From Daucus carota subsp. sativus (lineage: Eukaryota > Streptophyta > Magnoliopsida > Apiales > Apiaceae), in contig NC_030385.2 of assembly GCF_001625215.2 (NCBI RefSeq), forward strand, positions 44,479,598 to 44,543,597: a DNA stretch of 64,000 bases, given 5' to 3'. The stretch's first letter is position 1; each line of letters begins with the position of its first letter. The position numbers and the translations under genes were made by a program. Positions 41,452 to 52,294 of the stretch are shown one piece after another. The notes beneath the pieces are model-generated. The model saw only the letters and a list, made by a program, of their open reading frames with translations. It was not told where the DNA came from and ran no database searches.

Positions 41452-42585
41452 TCAAAACTTATTGTTATACCAATATATTCCTTTGTTCTTCTCATCTTCC
41501 TCAACGTAGACACAATCTTTCAGAGTAGTCCACAGTGACTTATAGAATGGGGTAAAATCATACTGATAGTAGTCTCCCAACACTGGTTTAAATGCTTTGG
41601 TGGCTTCCACTGCATGGTAGTGTGGCATCTTCGGGAAGAGATGGTGCGCTACGTGAGTATTCGGTTGCTGATGAAACACCGTGTTGAGAATTCCGAAATC
41701 TCTGTCAATGGTGGCCATGGATCCCTTTAGCCATTCCCACTCGGAGTGATCATAGTAAGGTACGAGAGGGTTCGTGTGTTGAAGTACTGCAACTATGATA
41801 AGCATAGCGTTTGTGAAAAGGTAAGGTCCTCCGTAGATGAAAGCAGCCCATGCGAACCCTTTCAACATAGCAGCTTTGTATACTGCATAGATGACTGCAA
41901 AACATCCAGCATCCGAAAGTAAGACGAGAGCCCGTTGTCTTGATGAAAACATGGGACTGTATGGGTCAAAATGGGAGGCAAATCGGTCATAAGTTCGACC
42001 ACGGAAGTTGACAAGCAAGTATAGAGGCACCGCTACAACCAAAACTAAGGCAATAACGAAAAGTCTTGCGACAGGATTACTGAGGTATTTAAACACGAAT
42101 GAAACTTGAGACTTTAGAAGAGGGATATCAAACTCTTCTTCTTCTAGGGATCCAGTTCGCGAGTGGTGGCGATGGTGACTGAATTTGAAAGAGAAGTAAG
42201 GAAAGAGGACGACAGAGTGGGTGATGAATCCGACTGTGTCGTCGAGCCATTGGTACTCACTGAAAGCGTTGTGTCCGCATTCGTGACCTATGACCCAAAA
42301 TCGAGCTAGAATCAGACCTTGAAGCACCGAATATATAATCCCGGCTGTAACAAGATATAATTTAGAAGACTGAAAGAATTCAGAAGCTAAGATATAGTTT
42401 GCGGCGATGTGGTAAAGAGAAAATAAGATGATGACATCGAAGACAAGGTATGACAAAGAGCGAATCGCCGAACGCTCAAAGCAATGAGGCGGAACTGCTT
42501 TCTTAACATCGCTTAGAGTGAAGGGAGGTTTCACGTAAGGAGATCTCGAAGCTCTTTTCACGGGAGGATTCGATTTTTGTACCAT
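41452..42585 (-). CDS. FAD2-like: Divergent FAD2-like fatty acid desaturase, gene 2 of 5
   Basis: 377 residues starting MVQKSNPPVKRASRSPYVK. The reading frame stays open 21 codons further upstream, but only from a TTG and across the 5'UTR intron, so the ATG at 42585 is the start. Histidine boxes HECGH (101-105), HHRHH (137-141) and HVAHH (311-315) are intact, with the same Asn106 and LQHTN substitutions as the other copies. It ends YNNKF for ER retrieval. Together with gene 3 it forms a subgroup with LFVIALVLVVAVPLYLL, YAVYKAAMLKGFAWAAF and DRDFGILN. The 5'UTR intron is 42592-42688 (97 bp), and the TATA-like box TACATATA at 42747-42754 departs from the usual TATATATA of the array. The upstream region is interrupted by a Helitron. 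No disabling change is seen. Likely an acetylenase or desaturase of specialised lipids; not provable here. Confidence 0.93.
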   Translation of the reverse strand: MVQKSNPPVKRASRSPYVKPPFTLSDVKKAVPPHCFERSAIRSLSYLVFDVIILFSLYHIAANYILASEFFQSSKLYLVTAGIIYSVLQGLILARFWVIGHECGHNAFSEYQWLDDTVGFITHSVVLFPYFSFKFSHHRHHSRTGSLEEEEFDIPLLKSQVSFVFKYLSNPVARLFVIALVLVVAVPLYLLVNFRGRTYDRFASHFDPYSPMFSSRQRALVLLSDAGCFAVIYAVYKAAMLKGFAWAAFIYGGPYLFTNAMLIIVAVLQHTNPLVPYYDHSEWEWLKGSMATIDRDFGILNTVFHQQPNTHVAHHLFPKMPHYHAVEATKAFKPVLGDYYQYDFTPFYKSLWTTLKDCVYVEEDEKNKGIYWYNNKF

Positions 42586-42746
42586 GTTTCTCTGCGAAGA
42601 TTGAAGAAGATAGTAATTAGTTAAAACGTTTACTTGATTTGATAACAACTTAAAAAACAGTAAATTTATGAGAATCGCAGAAGAGTACCTTGGCTTGGAT
42701 GCACCTCTGAGAATTTTGTTGTGACAATTGCATAGGAAGCAGTAGG

Positions 42747-42754
42747 TACATATA
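42747..42754 (-). promoter_or_regulatory. TATA-like box of desaturase gene 2
   Basis: The minus strand reads GCCTATATGTACC, one base away from the TATATATA of the other four copies. A motif TTCTGGACGCC (plus strand, near 42835) is shared with gene 3 (near 49335). Confidence 0.65.
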
Positions 42755-43120
42755 GGCAGATCAAAATTACCAACTCCAGTCCTGATTGGCTGATTAAAAT
42801 AGAGGTCAGGTGTCTAGCTAGGTTGTCATATGTGTTCTGGACGCCCCCTCACGATGTTACATTCTCTTTTCATTCTTCTCTTTCCTAGTTTAATAATCCT
42901 TTTCAAAATATGTGCTCCCTTCGTCTTATTTTATCTCATTACATATATAATAAAAAAATCTTTTTCGATGTCCTAAAAAAAACTATCTTTTATATAATAT
43001 TTATTTAAGATATTCGTTATAATCACACGTTCATAAATTACCTCGATCGCTAACTCTTTTACATGATTAAGGTTAAGTTAGATATTCATTTTCCTAAAAA
43101 TCGTATCAATCATCAATATA

Positions 43121-44474
43121 CTTATATAAAGGAGAAGCGAGGCGTGTGTAGGTGGCACATCTCATATCGCTCCGTTCTATTTTTCTAATTTTCTGCAATT
43201 TTTAGATGAAAAATACCAAAAATTAGAACTACTTTTTTTAGTTTCGGATTTATTAGAAGCAAGTTTTAGAATCTGATTTTGTTTCAGATTTTCAGATTAT
43301 TTATGGAATATAGTAGTTTGAAAGTTTTAATTTGATTTTATTTCTATATAATCTGATTTTGTTTCAGATTATTTATGGAATATAGTAGCTTGAAAGTTTT
43401 AATTTGATTTTGTTTCTATATAAAGGAGGAGCGAGGGGTGTGTAGGTGTCGCCTCTCACATCGCTCCGTTTTATTTTTCTAATTTTCTGAAATTTTCAGA
43501 TGAAAAATATCAAAAATTAGAACTGCTTTTTTTAGTTTCGGATATATTAGAAGCAAGTTTCAGAATCTGATTTTGTTTCAAATTATTTATGGAATATAGC
43601 TGCTTGAAAGTTTTAATCTGATTTTGTTTCAGATTATTTAATTATGAGAAAGAGTAGCACACAAGTCTCTCTCTGCACCTATAAATACCCCTGTAGGTTG
43701 TAGGGCTTTGGATCATCTTAACACAACCTTCTCTCTCGGTATCACAACCCTAACTCTCTCTGGTGATAGTTCTATTGCTCGATTTCTAACTCGGTGTTGC
43801 CGTTCTTCTGGTGAAGGCTGTTTATACAGTATTAAAAAAAATAAAGGTTGTTGTAAGCAAAGGTAGTTATCTACGTGGGAGTCGACAAATCCAAACACGG
43901 GAGAAGAATATAGTCTTGACATGATATTGATGGATGATATCAATAAATTAACTATTAGTGATGTATGTTTGTTTGTTATTCTTTTATAAAATTTGTTTTG
44001 TTCATCGGACATGTTTGTTGTTGTTAATTTTTTATATGATTTACTTTGCATACAAGAAAATATTATTCATGCATTATCTGTTTGCTCAGTTCAAACAACT
44101 TTTAAGTGAAGACTGTTCATACAGTATTAAAAAATAAAGGTTGTTGCAAGTAAGGGTAGTTATAGACCGCTATCGCACGGATTTAAGTTAGATGTTTTTG
44201 TGCACAATCAATCCAAAAAAATTGGAGGAAGGTGATAATGTAAGAACATGATTACTTTTAAAAAAAACACAAATAAAATTAAGATTTGTCGTGCTTTAAA
44301 TTGTTAATTACGTGTAGAAATTTATTTTCATATTTTCAACATGAATTATAGGCCACAAAATATATTAATATATTTTTTATATACAGCCACAAAATTATTG
44401 CATTCTACAAATATTAATATTAGATCGTTAATATAATTTTTATAGGCCGCCGCAACGCGCGGCTTCTCAACTAG
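43121..44474 (+). mobile_element. Non-autonomous Helitron
   Basis: The 3' end shows the hallmark: hairpin GCCGC-loop-GCGGC (44446-44463), a short spacer, then CTAG at 44471-44474 followed by T. The 5' region, preceded by A, reads CTTATATAAAGGAGAAGCGA. About 290 bp of it is repeated directly (from about 43121 and again from about 43415, where it reads TCTATATAAAGGAGGAGCGA, the canonical TC start). There is no Rep/helicase. The interior has UTR-like sequence (about 43670-43780) that may be captured. Confidence 0.7.
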
Positions 44475-44770
44475 TTAAAAAAGTTGACAAAAACCAACAG
44501 GTAAAAGAAGACGAGGCCAATCTGAAGAATTTAAAGGCCGATGCAAAATGATCCAACAGGCTTTTCTTCAAAATATTATTAAAAATAGTAAAACGAAAAC
44601 TAACTTTTCTTGAAGTTTGAACTTAAATGCATCTGACCACGACTAGCAAACATCATTTTGCCCCGTTCAAGCACTACAAAATCATGAAACTGTCAGAATA
44701 TACAAACTCTATATATTGTTGAAAGAATACAATCAAGAATATTTTAACGATTAACTTTGTTCATTAACTA

Positions 44771-45068
44771 CTCCCTCCGTCTCAATTTATATGACCCTTA
44801 TTTTTTTTGGGACGTCTCAAAAAAAATAATCCATCATATTTACTATTTTTGAACACTACTTTTCACTATTACATCCACTACTTTCTTCCACTATTTCAAT
44901 TCTATAATAATATAAACACTATTATATCCACTACCTTCCTCCACTATCTCAAATTATTATTAAATATTGATAGGTCCCATCATTTTACCTACTCTTCAAC
45001 TAAACTTACTATTTTTTTTTAATCTCTGTAAGAGTCAAACCGGCTCACTCAATATGGGACGGATGGAG
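44771..45068. mobile_element. Stowaway-like MITE, about 300-bp family
   Basis: Starts CTCCCTCCGTCTCAATTTAT and ends ATATGGGACGGATGGAG, flanked by TA. The interior TATTGATAGGTCCCATC is shared with the copies at 37203 and 62415. Confidence 0.75.
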
Positions 45069-45579
45069 TATAATTGAGACTTTGATAAACTCACTGTAAT
45101 ATTAAAGAAACTAGATGGTACAAGATTCTGCGATGAAACTAGTTGGAAAGATTTAGGTATTCTTAGATTACTTTGAAAGAGTTAACCGCTTTATTTCAAA
45201 TGCAAAGAGTACTTTGTCCAACTTTCTTTCCTTCACAGATTAACAATGCAAGGAGAATTGATAATATCACGAGAACACAAAATTGATAACACTATCTTAC
45301 ACATATATATTTTTTTTGGAAAAATTTTTAAAACTGAATTCCGGGTATGGAATATCCTACTAGACCCAATATCAATGTATTTTATATATAATTAAACTTG
45401 TATTTAAATATAAATGTTCACATTATCAAGTCCGGTATAATCAGAACCACCTAAAATAGAATATAATATTATAATAATTGATAAAAAAAATTTGTGACAA
45501 ATATACATATAAAAAAAGGTTATTATTAATATTTAGAACAAAACTAATGTAAAGACTTAATATCTGTAATCATCTTCCA

Positions 45580-46340
45580 TAATTTTTTAATTCCACGTGT
45601 TTGTTAAAAATAGGCAATTAAATTGCATGTTATCATCTTGTTACCCTAATTTCATAGTTTAGTCCCCCACTTGTTACTAGCTCCAGTAGCTTCCGTGCAC
45701 TTATATAGGCAATTTATTTATTTATTTAGAATGGACCCGGATATATCTTATAAATATAAGTTTAGTTAACCACTTAGATTGTCCTTTCTCATGACCCCTT
45801 CTCTAAATACCTCGTTACATGTTAAGATCATTTCTAAAGTAGTATAGTATATAAATATTTAACAGATCGACCAAATCTGTATGCACATGGTGTAAAAATA
45901 TATTTTATAAATTAATAAATATATATTACAGTAAAAATCTCATTTAAATAAAATGCAAATTACGAAGATTTAAGCAAAATTATATAGTGGACATATATAA
46001 AGCTTGTCGGAATGGTTTGAGGCACATGAGTCCATGACCTTGACCGGCGGTTTTCCTATAATTATTCAACTAACGCATTTGTTTATATAAGAATATCTTT
46101 TGCATTTTAATACAAATTAATTAATAAACAAAAAAAGATGCTTTAATAGTAATTATATATCATGCGATTTCGATGCATGGTTAATTATTAAACTGTCGAC
46201 TAACTTAGAATTATGCATTTCTGTCAACAGCAGAATAATAAAAAATTGCAATTATGAATTGTTTTGTTCTAATCGATATGCATGCTTCGAATAAATTATC
46301 AGTCGCCCTCATCTTGGACCTTTGTTTTTGTTTGCATGTG
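45580..46340. repeat. Duplicated upstream segment, copy distal to gene 2
   Basis: Blocks here are homologous to DNA upstream of gene 3: CATAGTTTAGTCCCCCACTT against the region near 49480-49510, and AAACTGTCGACTAACTTAG with CATTTCTGTCAACAGCAGAA against 50265-50310. The segment is displaced about 2.9 kb from gene 2; in gene 3 the matching blocks begin about 200 bp from the TATA box. Confidence 0.6.
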
Positions 46341-46560
46341 TCCAAGGGGAATAAACATTATTCTCAGAATTGAATACGAGTACAATACTACACTCACGTT
46401 TTCCCAGCTGGGCAGTTGAAACCAGCTTGAACAGATCCGCAGAAACTAAATTTTATTTAGTAAACAGAGGCGGTAATTCAAACTTCTGCGACTTCCGCCC
46501 CTATTATAATCTGCATCAAAAGCATAGGTTAAATTTTTAAATAGATTATTATAATTTGTA

Positions 46561-47238
46561 GAGTTAATTATAGTTTGTAACCTCTAAGTTTGCTCCAAAC
46601 GCAGTTAGTACATGAACTTTAAAACGTGACAATATGCACCGTAAATTTAACATTCTCGTCATCTCGTGCAAGTTGTAACCCCTAGTCACTATTTTGTCCA
46701 ACTCTGCCGTTAACTTTAACTGTTTGAGAGATAGCAGTGTGTATATTAGTTTCTAACAGCTACTTTACACCTTGTGACCCCTCAAACTTTATGTATTATA
46801 TTTTGAAATTATTACTGAACACACACAATGATGTAAAAAAAATTAAAATAATTTTTAAAATATGTATTTATTTTAAAATTTTAAAATAAGTTACATCGTT
46901 TATGTAAAAAATAAATAAATTTTTAGATTCTAAATCTAGATATATGTTTTAAAAATTATTTTAAATTTTTTACATCGTTGTGTGTGTTCAGAAATAATTT
47001 CAAAATATAATACATGATTTTTGAGGGGTCACAGGGGGTAAAGTAGCTATTAAAAACTAATATACACACTGTTATCTATCAAACAGTTAAAGTTAACGGC
47101 AGATTTGGACGGAATAGTGACTAGGGGTTACAACTTGCACCAGAATGTTAAGTGTAAGATGCATATTGGCACGTTCTAAAGTTCAGGTACTAAACTGCGT
47201 TTGGAGCAAACCTAAGGGTTACAAACTGTAATTAACTT
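46561..47238. mobile_element. Mutator-type MITE with long terminal inverted repeats
   Basis: Arms of about 320 bp are inverted repeats, starting GAGTTAATTATAGTTTGTAA on the left and, as reverse complement, AAAGTTAATTACAGTTTGTA on the right. TAATTTGTA flanks both sides (46552-46560 and 47239-47247), a 9-bp duplication as Mutator elements make. Caution: DNA just right of it (47239-47350) resembles a diverged end of the same family, so the right flank could be an older element. Confidence 0.65.
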
Positions 47239-47944
47239 TAATTTGTAACTCTTAAGTTTGGTTCATTGACAAATGAGTACCAATATTTTAAAACGTAATT
47301 TTTGACAATCCAAAATTCATATTGTGTTGCAGTTTGTAACTCTTCCGTTAATTTTTTTTATTAAAGTTAGATAGAGATGTTAGTTCAAAGACGTTTTCGT
47401 ACTTAGATAATGTAGTTTTTTATTTTTATCAAAAAAATTATCTAAATATGATTATAAATATTAAATGAGAAATTTATTTATGGTTTAACACTAGTATACG
47501 TAATTTATAGTTTACATTTGTTTTTTGAAATTTATTGATATGTACAAAAATTATTTATTTTATCAAGCACACATTTATCTTTTATATAAGCTTGTCGTCG
47601 TAGAAACAAGAAAGAAGTAATTAAATTATTTTTATTTATAAATATCTTTACCAATTTTGTATATGCCAAATTCTGGCCAACACCAGGGTCGGGAGAATTT
47701 TATTTGACGGAAAAGGTCCGCTATATTCGGTTGGGTCGATTAAATACTAACACATCATCAATAAGTAAGGCGGTTTGTTTGGTTTGGAAGAATTCACATC
47801 ACCAAATTTTATAACTGCAGTCATAGTACAACGCGAGTAAATTAAAAACATGATCGAAACCAAGTAAAAGCATTACAAACTCCCGGGAAGTAAAATTTTA
47901 ACCGCTATTTTGTTTAGTCAAATAGCTCACACAGTGCCTGACGC

Positions 47945-49078
47945 TCAAAACTTATTGTTATACCAGTATACTCCTTTGTTCTTCTCATCTTCCTCGACGT
48001 AGACGCAATCATTAAGAGTAGTCCACAGTGACTTATAGAATGGGGTAAAATCATACTGATAGTAGTCCCCCAATATTGGCTTAAATGCTTTGGTGGCTTC
48101 CACTGCATGGTAATGTGGCATTTTGGGGAAGAGATGGTGCGCTACGTGAGTATTCGGTTGCTGATGAAACACCGTGTTGAGAATTCCGAAATCTCTATCA
48201 ATGGTAGCCATGGATCCCTTTAGCCATTCCCACTCGGAGTGATCATAGTAAGGTACCAGAGGGTTCGTGTGTTGAAGTACGGCCACTATGATAAGCATGG
48301 CGTTTGTGAAAAGGTATGGTCCTCCGTAGATGAAAGCGGCCGATGCGAACCCTTTTAACATAGCAAGTTTGTAAACTGCATAGATCACGGCAAAACATCC
48401 AGCATCGGAAAGCAAGACTTGCGCGCGTTGTTTTCGTGAAAACATTGGACTGTATGGATCAAAATGTGAGGCAAATCGATCGTAAGTGCGACCACGGAAG
48501 TTGACAAGCAAGTATAGAGGCACCGCAACAACTAAAACCAAGGCAATAACCAATACTCTTGCTACTGGATTTTTGAGGTATTTAAAGATGAATGAAACTT
48601 GAGACTTAAGCAGCGGGACATCAAATTCCTCTTCTTCTAGGGATCCGGTTCTCGAGTGGTGGCGATGGTGGCTGTACTTGAATGAAAAGTAAGGAAACAG
48701 GACGACAGAGTGGGTGATGAATCCCACTGTGTCGTCGAGCCATTGGTACTCACTGAAAGCGTTGTGTCCGCATTCATGACCTATGACCCAAAATCGGGCT
48801 AGAATCAGACCTTGAAGCACCGAATATATAATCCCGGCTGTAACAAGATATAATTTAGAAGACTGAACCAATTCAGAGGTTAAGATATAGTTTGCGGCGA
48901 TGTGGTAAAGAGAGAATAAGATGATGACATCGAAGACAAGGTATGACAAAGAGCGAATAGCCGAACGCTCAAAGCAATGAGGCGGAACTGCTTTCTTAAC
49001 ATCGCTTAGAGTGAAGGGAGGTTTGACGTGAGGAGATCTTGATGCTCTTTTCACGGGAGAATTCGATTTTTGTTCCAT
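47945..49078 (-). CDS. FAD2-like: Divergent FAD2-like fatty acid desaturase, gene 3 of 5
   Basis: 377 residues from the ATG at 49078 (MEQKSNSPVKRASRSPHVK). An upstream in-frame TTG lies inside the 5'UTR intron and is not used. Boxes are HECGH (101-105), HHRHH (137-141) and HVAHH (311-315). The C-terminus is KGVYWYNNKF. It is the closest relative of gene 2 over the middle and end (VIALVLVVAVPLYLL, WTTLNDCVYVEEDEKNKG), but its N-terminus SRSPHVKPPF matches gene 4, its other neighbour, rather than gene 2 (SPYVK). The alanine/serine stretch FASAAFIYGG is unique to this copy. The 5'UTR intron is 49085-49186 (102 bp), and a TATA box lies at 49244-49251. The 3' flank down to about 47815 is homologous to that of gene 2, which shows the duplication unit includes the 3'UTR. 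Confidence 0.93.
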   Translation of the reverse strand: MEQKSNSPVKRASRSPHVKPPFTLSDVKKAVPPHCFERSAIRSLSYLVFDVIILFSLYHIAANYILTSELVQSSKLYLVTAGIIYSVLQGLILARFWVIGHECGHNAFSEYQWLDDTVGFITHSVVLFPYFSFKYSHHRHHSRTGSLEEEEFDVPLLKSQVSFIFKYLKNPVARVLVIALVLVVAVPLYLLVNFRGRTYDRFASHFDPYSPMFSRKQRAQVLLSDAGCFAVIYAVYKLAMLKGFASAAFIYGGPYLFTNAMLIIVAVLQHTNPLVPYYDHSEWEWLKGSMATIDRDFGILNTVFHQQPNTHVAHHLFPKMPHYHAVEATKAFKPILGDYYQYDFTPFYKSLWTTLNDCVYVEEDEKNKGVYWYNNKF

Positions 49079-49243
49079 ATTTATCTGCAAAAATTGAATT
49101 AGCTGTAATTAAGTAATCACATTCCGATAATCAGATAAATAAACATTTTGAAAGCATAAATAATTAGCTATCACTAAGAAATGTACCTTGCTGCAGTGTC
49201 TTGACTCGGAATTGTTGTGGTTAATATATTTGAAATCGGCTTG

Positions 49244-49251
49244 TATATATA
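49244..49251 (-). promoter_or_regulatory. TATA box of desaturase gene 3
   Basis: The minus strand reads GTGCCTATATATACAAG. The motif TTCTGGACGCC lies upstream near 49335. Confidence 0.75.
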
Positions 49252-49419
49252 GGCACATTAAAATTACCTACCACTTTCCTGATAGGCTGCATATATTATG
49301 GCTAAGGTCTAAGGATGTCAATGTTACATGCATCTTCTGGACGCCGCCATTAAAAAGCAAAGCTGCATACAAGAACATCTGATACAAATAAGTACCGTAA
49401 CCTTTTTTATATTTCTTGA

Positions 49420-51181
49420 ATGTCATGCAAGTTGAATATTGTTTTGTTAACCTAGTTTCATAATTTGATCAGCCTGTTTTTCATAATATTTTAGTTCCCC
49501 ACTTGGTTCACTAGCTCGCATTGTGACGGTGAGTAGTATTATCTGTAATTGCAATCTCTTAGAAACCAAAGTATACATCATACCACTGACTTTGTCCTTT
49601 TTAATAATCTCTTCCCATTATTTCCCAATGAACAGTAAGATATAATATATATTCCTATATAAAAGTTAAAATAATGTGTATTTTTTGATTTTAAGGATTG
49701 AATCTTTATGTTTTTCACAAATTGTTATTTATATTTTTCATGCTAAAAACTAGTTTATAGTTTATTATGTCAAGTGACAATTACACAGTATATATCATAT
49801 AGAGAATTCGGAATATAATGTGTGTGTATATGTATATATTTATTTATTGATGAAACATAAAGCTGGGTGTAGGACTAGGCAGCTTAAGCGCCTCCGATCC
49901 AAAAATTATAAATTTTTTATAATAAATATAAAAATTATACGCGTCAGAAAGAATTAGTTAATGTTTACAGATGGGTTTTAACACGTATAATCTTATATTT
50001 GATATTAAAAATTATCAATATTTGAAAAATATTTTATCTAAATTTTTTTTTATCAAACTTTTTATCCGCCCTTGCTGGATGCCGTGGTATCAATTGTCAA
50101 ATGTCAAAGGCACCTTACGGTCCTTACCTGTTCCTATAGCTACATTCTTTTGTCTAGGCATACTTTGATCAGTATTTTAATGCAAAAAACCAGAGAATAA
50201 TAATTCACACATCACTGAATGCTTTAATAATAGTCATCATCCATCCGATATTGATGGCTAATTAAACTGTCGTCTAACTCGCAAGTGTGCATTTCTGTTG
50301 ACAACAGAAGAAAATGACAATCATAAGTGGTTTTGTTGAAATCTATATGCGTTAGATAGTAGAAGAAAATGACAATCATGAATGACTTTGTTGAATATCT
50401 ATATATTTTTAGAAAAATTAGCTTGCCATCGTATTAGACTTCTGTTTTGATTTATAGCTATAAAGAAAAGAATTTAAGCATTGAATATGTGTAGAGTAAC
50501 TTGCACGCTTTTCTGGCTCAAAAAGGTGTTAACAAGAGCTTCATCAAATTTTTTCAAAAAAAAAGAGAGCTTCATCAAATTTAAAATATTAATATTAGTA
50601 TGGGAATTCAGAAAAAGTTATTTATCATTTAAAATAATGAAATAAATTATAAATAATATGATGGTCATGATTTAGAAGTTATTAAAAAATAACCTATAAG
50701 TTATTTAAGTATTTAAATAATTTTTGTTAATTTAAACGCTAGATCGAAACATAAAAAAACTAGTTTTTTCTGTTTTCTAATTCTTCCCACATAATTTTTG
50801 TAAGTGTTTTTATTTTTTATTTTATACAAATGCGTCAAGAAAAACGAAAATGAACTCAAATAAAAGAAAAATGAATCTACTTTTTTGCGCAAACAAATTA
50901 TAAAAAACCGACTTCTCTTGGGGAAAAAAAAAGCACGCCGGATGCCCAAACATGCCCGTACTGATGCGTCAATAAATTAAACAAGGTGATATGAGGCCAG
51001 AATTAAGATGACATGGAAGTACAGTGTCAACTAAAAATATTTATTATTCAAATCTATCAGGTTTCTTCTGATAATCTGATTATTTATAAACATTTATATA
51101 TATTATATATTTTATTTCAAAAATAAACTCTCGTATTGATTTCAAAGATTTACTTAAATTGATACTGCATATTTTACTTAA
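49420..51181. other. Upstream region of gene 3 and spacer
   Basis: Roughly 49420-50480 matches the displaced copy near gene 2 (45580-46340). Two copies of AGAAGAAAATGACAATCAT lie at about 50307 and 50360, a local duplication. The rest is AT-rich without genes. Confidence 0.45.
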
Positions 51182-51190
51182 ATAATATAA

Positions 51191-51645
51191 AGCTTAATGA
51201 TCTTTTGGCCCTCGAAGTATGGGTGGAAGTTCCGATGCGGTCTCGAAGTTTAAAAACGTACCTTTCGACCCTCAAAGTATCTTTGTCGTACCTTTTAGCC
51301 CCTTTTAAAGATACCGGTATAAATCGGAGGATAAACTTGACAATTTATATTCGGGGTAAAGTTTGGGCGTACCTTTTAACCCTTAAAGTATACATCTCAT
51401 TCCTTTTAACCCCTAAAGAATATATAAAATACATTAGATGTTCCTTTTAACCCTTAATGTTTAATGCCCCTTTTAACCCTCACGTGTGAAATGTCAACTT
51501 TGTCCACCCCGTTATATACTGGTATACGCCGTAAAGGCTAAAAGGTACGACAAATATACTTTGAGGATCGAAAGATACGTTTTTAAATTTCGTGGCCGCA
51601 TCGAAATTTTCATCCAAACTTCAAGTGTTAAAAGGTTATTAAGCC
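51191..51645. mobile_element. Mutator-type MITE with perfect 9-bp target duplication
   Basis: Flanked by ATAATATAA at 51182-51190 and 51646-51654. Terminal inverted repeats of about 110-120 bp begin AGCTTAATGATCTTTTGGCC on the left and GGCTTAATAACCTTTTAACA on the right (reverse complement). The 455-bp element has no transposase. Open frames in it are incidental. Confidence 0.85.
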
Positions 51646-51654
51646 ATAATATAA

Positions 51655-52294
51655 TGACACTAGTTCAATCCTTTACGTATAGATTAAAAGTGACTACAAT
51701 ATCCCGGCAAAAAAAATGTGACTGCAGTATAAGTTAATACATAAAGTTCAAAACCCAAATAATAAATCTATGTACATCATTAACGAGAAAGAGTAATATT
51801 AGAACCGCGATCCTGACCCAGAGGCAAGCAATACGTACTTAATATTATACGAAACATTGTAACATAGAGTGCGCATGAAATGGCTTTCATGCCTGAGATC
51901 CCACTTCATATATTGTGCGATGCTTAGGGTAGTCATATGGACGCAATGTTCATGTAAATTTCTCGGATATAGCCCAAATAGAGGGTCTTTCATTAGTATA
52001 TTCAGACTCGGCCCAATATTTGAGCCTAATATATATTTGAGCCCACGACAAACAAAGCCCATTCACAAAAGGCCCGGGACCATTAACAAAAAGATAAGCA
52101 GCTTCTGACAATGCCTAATTAGCTAGCTCCGTTTCTGTGTATTTGATCAAAGAACAGTGTTTATAACAATCATCATGATACAATACAGGTAACTAAAATT
52201 TTTCCAAAGAAATAAATATAATTATCACCATACAAGCTCCCTCACTAATTTTTAATTATTATTTTGTTTGTCAAAGGTGCCGAACTCTCAATGC
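51655..52294. other. Spacer and 3' flank of desaturase gene 4
   Basis: No gene or clear element. The part next to 52295 should be the 3'UTR of gene 4. Confidence 0.4.

Noticed and set aside
42586..42648. N-terminal extension of desaturase gene 2 (and similar for genes 3 and 4)
   Set aside because: The extensions begin at TTG. In genes 2 and 3 they run into the 5'UTR intron. The ATG codons given match the family.
42913..43110. Stowaway-like left end (CTCCCTTCGTCTTATTTTATC)
   Set aside because: No matching right end found on either side of the Helitron, so only a single-ended resemblance.
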